64,000 bases of DNA, from the NCBI GenBank assembly GCA_013339895.1, contig JABACO010000006.1, positions 615,168 through 679,167 on the forward strand, read 5' to 3'. Shown in pieces: positions 56,404-64,000 of this stretch. The first letter of the stretch is position 1. Each line of letters opens with the position of its first letter. This stretch comes from Ephydatia muelleri (taxonomy: Eukaryota > Porifera > Demospongiae > Spongillida > Spongillidae). The notes below the pieces were generated by a model. It did no database searches and was not told where the DNA came from. It saw only the letters and a program-made list of their open reading frames with translations. The translations under genes and the position numbers were made by a program.

Positions 56404-59400
56404 ATGTGCTCGAGTGAGAGGATATTCATGGAGCATTCTCTGATGGTGGTGGTAACTATGGTAACTATACTGTGTGGAGCAGTACATTCTCAAGGTACAT
56501 TAGTTGAATTGTTCTACTGATAATGGATGTAACCCTTGACTCATATGTCTTAGAAACATAATGGAAATTGTATTGACAGACTTTCACTATCATTTTCTTG
56601 CACAAATAGTGTCAAAATACTTTTCCCTAGCACTTCATTTGGTCATGCATTGTTGTGTATCGCTTATCAATGTACAGAGTGTATTGGAAAGCAAATGGCA
56701 CATTTAATATGTATTTTCTGAACTATAGTTTTGTCTCTTTGTAAACACATATTTCCTCAGGCACCTGCCCACAGTTCTCCCTCACCTCCCCACCAATGGG
56801 CACCTACTCATGTCCTGGAAGTAACATTACCTACACCTGTGTCCTTAGCTCAAGTGCTCCTCTTGGTGTGAGTACAGCCTGGAGTGGATCAGCCTTCCAA
56901 TGTCCTCCTTCAAACCAGATAGGACTCCTACAGAGGCTATCTGGAGTAGTTCAATCATTCCCCTCAGGATCATGTGGCAGTCTCTCTGCTGTGACAACCA
57001 ATGTTACTTCAACATGCTATACATCTGTCCTCACCATTCCTGCTGTTCAGGCTCTGAATGGAGCCACTGTTGTGTGTGGAGATGGTAACACTGGAGCTGT
57101 TGTGGGAAATGATACCCTGAAGATAAGGAGTGAGTTATACATGATATACATCATCCCATCAGTGACCATGGTCCCATCATCCCATCAGTGACCATGGTCC
57201 CATAGACATCATTCCATCAGTGACCATGGTCCCATAGACATCATCCCATCAGTGACCATGGTCCCATAGACATCATTCCATCAGTGACCATGGTCCCATA
57301 GACATCATCCCATCAGTGACCATGGTCCCATCATCCCATCTGTGACCATGGTCCCATAGACATCATTCCATCAGTGACCATGGTCCCATAGACATCATCC
57401 CATCAGTGACCATGGTCCCATAGACATCATCCCATCAGTGACCATGGTCCCATCATCCCATCAGTGACCATGGTCCCATAGACATCATCCCATCAGTGAC
57501 CATGGTCCCATAGACACCATCCCATCAGTGACCATGGTCCCACCCATTAAGAAACTACCACTCAGTTACATGAGGTCATGTGTCATTTAGTTGGTGGTGA
57601 AGTACATTAGGAGCACTGAATGCTATGTGGGCCTAATATGAGCTGAGTTGTATATAAAGGAACAATGTTTGTGTTTGGCTGCAATGTGGGCAGACATGTG
57701 TGTAGGCTCTCATAGCAGCTCATTTTTAAAAACGAATATTGTTCCTTTGTACAACCTCTCCTCTCTCTTCCAGCCTCCTCCCCTGGTCCTGTTGGGAACA
57801 TGGCAGTAACCAGTCCATCTGTGGACCAGCTGACAGTGACCTGGACCCCTCCCACTACTGGTGGTGTTCCTACCAGCTACAATGTCACTATTAATGACAG
57901 TAGTAGTCCTGTGGTCATAGCTGATAATGGATCACCAGTGTACACCCACACCTTCACTGGACTGGTCAGTGACACGCTCTACACTGTCTCTGTGGTGGCC
58001 ATCAACTGTGCTGGCTCCAGCAATGGAACTTCACTCACAAAGTGGACATGTAAGCCTCAAAGCTACGGTCGTGTCGCTTTGTGTATGTGTGTGTACACAA
58101 GTCACACACTCACTTGTGATACAGTATGAAACTTTTTATTGAATGTGGTCACATGTCACACACTTAAAGATGTACAAGTAAATAAAAACCTTCTCTAACG
58201 AGAAAGTTGGTGGGCATATAGGATTGACAATGTTGGTGTAAAAAGCACGGAAACAAGTGTGACAGAAATGTTACTGGAAAATTGAAATAGGCCTATATTT
58301 AGCCCAGTCACATTTAGGCAGCGCACGCCTGAGAAAATGGGCTAAATATAGGCCTATTTCAATTTTCCAGTAACATTTCTGTCACACTTGTTTCCGTGCT
58401 TTTTACACCAACATTGTCAATCCTATATGCCCACCAACTTTCTCGTTAGAGAAGGTTTTTATTTACTTGTTTCATAAGTTTTTTTTTCTCCGTGTCAACG
58501 AAGCTTCATAACTGTAATGTGATGAGGATTTTGTGCCTGTTGGAGTATTTATACTGCCTAAAATTATCCATACTCCTGTATTTAGAACATAGTAATATAC
58601 CCATACCGTATATAGTACTTTTTCGTTGTAGCTTCTTTATTACCTTAAGGGGCACCGCGCCGGTAAATTCTGAAGCGATTGGTACTATCGCCGTTCTTTA
58701 AAACCATTCCTAGCGTGAGTTATACTTGACGGAGAAGAAGACGACGACGACGACGACGACCAACAATTTTTTTGGGCATGGGCACGAGAAACAGGTTCTT
58801 AGTTGGTCTAGAAGGGCATAGTTTTATGACATGAAACTAGCACCAAAACGTAGATCTTGGTGTTGTCGTTCGATTGCTGCAAAGAGAAAAGCTATCCGTT
58901 TCTTCGTTGTCCCTCGCGACGCAACTGAAATTTTTTAATGACATTCATGACTCCTCAATCAATCCTATATTGAACCTGCTGACGCAGGTTCAGATTCACA
59001 TGCACACCCACACACACAATATTCACAGTGGCACTACCACCTGCCATCAAGGCTGTGTCTGTCTTTAACCCCAACAACAACACTCTTCGTCACCTTGAGA
59101 TAACATGGACGCCAGTGGTAAGGGATCTTATGGTGTGTCCCCATCATCTCCCTCCTCCCCTCTCCAGGGAGGTGCTGTGACCATATATGGAGTGTACCTG
59201 GGTGGTGGTATCCATGGCTACACAAGCTGTACCACACCACAATGCTTCTATGTTGTACCAGTGTCTGTGGCTTCCACCAGTTATGTCATCTCTGTGGCAT
59301 CAGTGAATAAGGATGGAGATGTGGGTCCTAAGAGCACCACTACCATATATGGTAAGTGTCTGATACATGACTGCATGCATAAATTGAAGTGTGGCAATTA

Positions 59401-61233
59401 ACATTTCTGTGCAATAAAATTTAGTGCTACATTTCGAGCCATGAAGATATTTGATTACTGATCAGACATGTCAATAGACCCCATCACAACTCCACATAAT
59501 GCCCCTCAAGCATCTATTGCCATGTCTTTCACCCCCACCCCCACCAAGTGTCTAGGCAACATCCTCCAATGGGTTGCTTTACATTGCAGAATGGGCGGGG
59601 CCAATACATCCTTGAGTGGTTGAGAGAGTGAACCTAACGAGTCTCTGGACACATGTATTGCAGCTGCCCCTGTTGCATCACTACCCTATACATCATGCAT
59701 AGTTATGTCTTGCTGATGTTGTGGCACAGTACAATAGTACGGACTAAGCACAGAAAGTTAAAATGCTCCAACATTATTCCCTTGTATGAGAATGTGGTAT
59801 ATTTGTGCTCAACTAAATTATTGTTAAGTTCTTTTAATTACTAAAACATTTAATGGTCACAAAGCGAGGTTACATGAATGTCTAGAAGCTTTTCACTTTC
59901 CTCTGTGTATATAGGTACAGCAACAAGCAACCAAATCATTAACTACATTACACCAATAATAAATGTTTCCATGACACCCACTGCTGTCATTGCATCCATT
60001 GGTTGCTCATTCTCAAACAACCAGTCCTTCTATTGTGTGGTGTGCTGCAGTACTGATCCTTCTGTTCCTCCTGACTCAAGTGTGTACAACATCTCCACTA
60101 CCAGAGGCACAGAGGTGACTGTCTCCCTACAAGGCCTCACCAGTGGTCAGATGTACTACTGCAAGGCAGCAGCTACCAACACTAACTCTAATAACTGTGC
60201 TGGTCCAGTGGTTGGAGATGTGAAGGTGTTCTTCAGTTTCATGGCATCATCAGTGCCAATAACAAGTTCATCCTCACCAACATCAAAAAGTTCATCTATA
60301 TGTGAGGACAGTTTGCACTTGGGGAGATATGGGAGATGAGGTGTAGGTGTAGGTGTCATAGGTATGGGGAGGTGTGGGAGATGAGGTGTAGGTGTAGGTA
60401 TCATAGGTATGGGGAGATATGGGGAGGTGTGGGAGATGAGGTGTGGTGTCATTGGTATGGGGAGATATGGGGAGGTGTGGGATATGAGATGTAGGTGTAG
60501 ATGTCATTGGTATGGGGAGATATGGGGAGGTGTGGGAGATGAGGTGTAGGTGTCATCGGTATGGGGAGATATGGGGAGGTGTGGGAGATGAGGTGTAGGT
60601 GTAGGTGTCATCAGATGGGGAGGTGTGGGAGATGAGGTGTAGGTGTCATAGGTATGGGGAGATATGGGGAGGTGTGGGAGATGAGGTGTAGGTGTAGGTG
60701 TCATAGGTATGGGGAGATATGGGGAGGTGTGGGAGATGAGGTGTAGGTGTTATAGGTATGGGGAGATATGATGAAGTACTCAACTGAAATGTATTCTCTT
60801 CAGTGCATGCATTGTGTTGGATCTGTTGTAGTGACAACAAGTTTTCCTTTTGTGTCACACTGTTGTGCTTCAGGCTTTGAGTTTAGAGCGTTTGCATGAA
60901 TGCGTTTTCTCTATTTAGAGACCACCATCCTGTATATGCCATTCATTGCTGAATTGCATACACATGTTTCCATAGTGACACATTGTACAACATTAACATC
61001 TACTCATGTACTCATGTTCCTCTCCTCAGCTTCATGTGGTGCCTGTTGGCATATCAGTTGCCATGACATTTATCCTCTCCTTCTCTCTGGGAGGTTTGGT
61101 GACTGCCATCATAATATGTGGTTGCTACAACCCAAGAAGGTTCTCTTCTAAGACTGCCAAGTCCCCTCCCCCAGTCGAGGACAATGCAATTGAGTTAGAG
61201 AGCAATTCTGCATATGGAACAGGAAGACACTGA
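56404..61233 (+). CDS. Ig/FN3 receptor-like gene, copy C
   Basis: Exons: 56404-56494 (signal peptide ending GAVHSQ), 56761-57129 (Ig-like: [38 protein letters not shown]), 57774-58049 (FN3: [28 protein letters not shown]), 59029-59117 plus 59168-59351 (split FN3), 59915-60301 (FN3-like with [12 protein letters not shown] and [11 protein letters not shown], then Ser-rich stalk), 61030-61233 (last exon). All joins through exon 6 keep frame, giving an open ectodomain of about 465 residues with many N-x-S/T sites. In the last exon two bases are missing compared with copy A (GGTGCCTGTTGGC versus GGTGCCTCCATTGGC), so the phase-1 frame misses the membrane span and stops at 61151. In phase 0 the span (SVAMTFILSFSLGGLVTAII) is open. 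The product may thus be secreted, or the gene recently broken. Confidence 0.7.
57140..57545. repeat. 32-bp intronic minisatellite
   Basis: About 13 units of CATCATCCCATCAGTGACCA followed by TGGTCCCATAGA, some shortened to 22 bp, in the intron after the Ig exon of copy C. The same intron of copy B holds the pyrimidine tract instead. Confidence 0.95.
58174..58470. mobile_element. 297-bp perfect palindromic element in an intron of copy C
   Basis: 132-bp arms, apparently without mismatch, begin ACAAGTAAATAAAAACC around a 33-base centre. No clear target duplication is seen. It is unrelated in sequence to the GGGACAGT foldback family. Perfect arms suggest recent origin or ongoing gene conversion. 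Confidence 0.85.
58471..59028. other. Intron remainder of copy C
   Basis: It contains a short GACGAC run near 58738-58761. Nothing else is recognised. Confidence 0.4.
60310..60765. repeat. G-rich minisatellite in the last intron of copy C
   Basis: About nine units of GGTATGGGGAGATATGGGGA followed by GGTGTGGGAGATGAGGTGTAGGTGTCATA, with internal 6-bp GTAGGT duplications. The shorter counterpart in copy A is at 40-160. Confidence 0.95.
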
Positions 61234-63170
61234 TAGGAACATTTATTACATCGAGTGTTCTATTTTCAGATATTACAATGTAGTGAGACAATTAGTTAAC
61301 ACTTTCTTTAAAAAAGAATATTTAAAAGCGCATGTTTGCCACAAGCCAATTGTGAATATGTACATGTGGTAAAAACAAATTACTTGCTTTCCCATAGATA
61401 CTGATGTGATTGCATGACCTAATTAACTGCAGTGTATATTGCGTAACCTTCATATTGGCATCATACTGTATTACTACTTAGATGGTATCCATGGTTACCT
61501 AATGTCCAATCTGAATAGCTGTGATGGACTTTTTAGTGCACAGATTGGGGAGGGGGAGGAGAGGGGGTGGAGGGAGGGGTGGAGAGGGAGGGAAGGAGAG
61601 GAGAGAGGGGGTGGAGAGGAAGGTGAGGGAAGGAGGGGCATGTCTATGTTAGTGTGAGCTTATCGGTACATGTATGCTATGGGATGTCCATAATGGTCAT
61701 GACAGAGTATCTGCCCAGCCATCAGGAACCTCTATTGCACTACGCTCCGCCCTCTTGTCCAGAGCTATGGCTACCTATGGCTTTGTGGACTGACTACATG
61801 TATACTGTTCCAGACAAGAATGAAAGTCAATAATTGCTATCATGTGCGGCTGCATGAACTTGCACTGTATGGTCAGAATGGGATGGGCGGGGTCTGTGGG
61901 CATGTCCTAGAGTCTTGCACAAAGTGATGATATGTTTTTGCACACTCGTTCTGTAATGCTATAAATTATGCTGTGAATCTACCAACAATATTAGCCAAGG
62001 GATTGTTACCAAGTACTTCAAATAGGAACACACATGTTTCTAACTCAAATTTACATATATGGAAGTGAATAATAACAATGTCACTTTATCTAGTGGACGT
62101 CTGGGGCTACAGTATTTAGATTTCTTTGTTCTGTGTGAAAGTTGAAATCTGAAGATAAGGTGTTGCTCATCCAATGGACCTAATGCCCATGATCAGGTCG
62201 GCTGTCATCCCATGAAGCAGTGATGCTGATTGAATTTGACCCAATTGAATGTCCCTCACATGAGGACTAAGAGTCATCAACACCTTCAAGATTTGAATTA
62301 GAATCATTTTCACAACTTCCCTCTTTAACCTCACTACTTTATCTATGTTGTTGCCACAGCAACCAGTCAAACTATCCCCACCACTACAGCCACTTCCTTT
62401 TTCAGGGTTAACCCTGTGTGGTCCCATAAAGGTGTCTGGAGCTTATCATGTATGTGGCACCACACTATAACTCCTAGAACAGGACTGTTTGTCTGCCCCA
62501 AAGTGCATATAATGGCAACTTCACATTACCTCCCTTCAACAGAAGTGCTTCCACACTTTTAATGCACCATCCAGTCATCTTCCCCCAACAGGCTGTGTGA
62601 GGCACCTCTCAGGGTAATCCCTTGAAGCAGCAATACGAAACATTCCTGCCGTAGACGGATTGGTGTTTGCCAGATGTTATCTGCAACCTTGAGGGCAAGG
62701 GGCAGTACATGAGAATACACACAAAAGGCCTGGCTAAAGGTAGCAATGCTTCCAAATGTGTGCTTTTCCCTCCAAAGCAAAAGGAATGTCACCACAAGCC
62801 TCTGTCCATTCAAGACTTATTGGAGGGTCCAAGGTTGTGTTTGGAATGGTGGAAACCATGCAAGGAGTCAATCTAAGGCCAGCTGTCATCATTCTCTGGA
62901 TTTGAGTGAGAAAGCTGTTCAGAATTGTTTTCTATGCTAGAGAGCATCTTTCCATTAGGCCTTGTCAATGTCCTCTGGTGTGGCTTCAAACCATAGTGTC
63001 ACTTGGTCCCTTGCTTTGTGGAATGTACAGCTGCTGGTCCCTTGCTTTGTGGACTGGTCCTTGATTGCTGCTTTAGACATGCAGAGACGTTCACCATGGA
63101 CATGGTCACAGGCTCTTCTGGCCTGAATGAGTGGGTTAATGATAATACAGCACGGACACTGCATATTTAT
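61234..63170. other. Downstream of copy C, no gene recognised
   Basis: 61234-61539 duplicates the copy A 3' flank. 61548-61640 is a purine (G/A) tract. The remainder has short ORFs in both strands without recognised domains; TGGTCCCTTGCTTTGTGGA is directly repeated near 63003 and 63035. Confidence 0.4.
61548..61640. repeat. GGGGA purine tract
   Basis: About 90 bp, almost all G and A on this strand. It lies where similarity with copy A ends. Confidence 0.85.
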
Positions 63171-63171
63171 A

Positions 63172-64000
63172 GTGCAGTAGAGATGCTGAGGGTTGGGAGA
63201 TTACATTACAGTAGAGATGCTGAGGGTTGGGAGATTACATTACAGCAGAGATGCTAAGGGTTGGGAGATTACATTACAGCAGAGATGCTGAGGGTTGGGA
63301 GATTACATTACAGTAGAGATGCTGAGGGTTGGGAGATTACATTACAGCAGATATGCTGAGGGTTGGGAGATTACATTACAGTAGAGATGCTGAGGGTTGG
63401 GAGATTACATTACAGTAGAGATGCTGAGGGTTGGGAGATTACATTACAGTAGAGATGCTGAGGGTTGGGAGATTACATTACAGTAGAGATGCTGAGGGTT
63501 GGGAGATTACATTACAGTAGAGATGCTGAGGGTTGGGAGATTACATTACAGCAGATATGCTGAGGGTTGGGAGATTACATTACAGTAGAGATGCTGAGGG
63601 TTGGGAGATTACATTACAGCAGATATGCTGAGGGTTGGGAGATTACATTACAGTAGAGATGCTGAGGGTTGGGAGATTACATTGCAGCAGATATGCTGAG
63701 GGTTGGGAGATTACATTACAGTAGAGATGCTGAGGGTTGGGAGATTACATTACAGTAGAGATGCTGAGGGTTGGGAGATTACATTACAGTAGAGATGCTG
63801 AGGGTTGGGAGATTACATTACAGCAGATATGCTGAGGGTTGGGAGATTACATTACAGTAGAGATGCTGAGGGTTGGGAGATTACATTACAGCAGATATGC
63901 TGAGGGTTGGGAGATTACATTACAGTAGAGATGCTGAGGGTTGGGAGATTACATTACAGTAGAGATGCTGAGGGTTGGGAGATTACATTACAGTAGAGAT
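63172..64000. repeat. 34-bp minisatellite running off the right edge
   Basis: About 24 units of GCTGAGGGTTGGGAGATTAC followed by ATTACAGTAGAGAT. Two main variants differ at CAGTAGAGAT versus CAGCAGATAT. The array is not closed within the window. Confidence 0.97.

Noticed and set aside
60156..60858. Minus-strand ORFs rich in HLPHLPISPHTYDTYT
   Set aside because: Translations of the G-rich minisatellite in the copy C intron.
62167..63257. Several 60-90 residue ORFs downstream of copy C
   Set aside because: Both strands have overlapping short ORFs with no recognisable domain, codon pattern or splice sites.

Overview
The window looks like metazoan nuclear DNA, most likely from a sponge or another early-branching animal. 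The evidence is spliced genes with GT-AG and some GC-AG introns, Ig/fibronectin-III (FN3) receptor-like proteins built from phase-1 exons, animal-type transposons, and dense mini- and microsatellites. No operons, ribosome-binding sites, tRNA or rRNA genes were seen. The taxon is an inference.

Host genes: a cluster of paralogous single-pass receptor-like genes on the + strand. Copy A enters from the left and ends at 667. Copy B starts at 13611, reads to 19565 and may end at 36562. Remnant D is at 40225-41760, a lone transmembrane-exon remnant E at 50484-50693, and copy C is at 56404-61233. The plan is signal peptide, Cys-rich Ig-like exon, FN3 domains, stalk, transmembrane segment, and a short tail with Tyr and Pro motifs. 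Two unrelated transmembrane/tail cassettes are used (A, C, E versus B, D). Copies B, C and D carry apparent frameshifts or stops.

Mobile DNA fills the rest. 5937-7208 holds palindromic foldback elements. 7587-10750 (-) holds a broken gene whose N-terminal part resembles the zinc-binding/RING region of RAG1 and whose C-terminal part resembles an invertebrate transposase-like family. 20101-34615 is a nest: a foldback element hosts a hAT element (20636-34128), whose transposase is split by a 3.7 kb long-TIR DDE transposon (21727-25408) and whose 5' side is invaded by a Ngaro-type tyrosine-recombinase retrotransposon (28003-34031). The nest probably lies in an intron of copy B. 42922-50211 is a tnp2-type (CMC superfamily) transposon with two divergent genes, the transposase and a BEN-domain protein; a deletion derivative lies at 52830-56082.

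Tandem arrays include a roughly 85-copy 34-bp minisatellite with higher-order structure (36882-39768), a hairpin-forming minisatellite in the retrotransposon gag intron (32745-33385), a 600-bp pyrimidine tract (14385-14981) and a 34-bp array running off the right edge (63172-64000).
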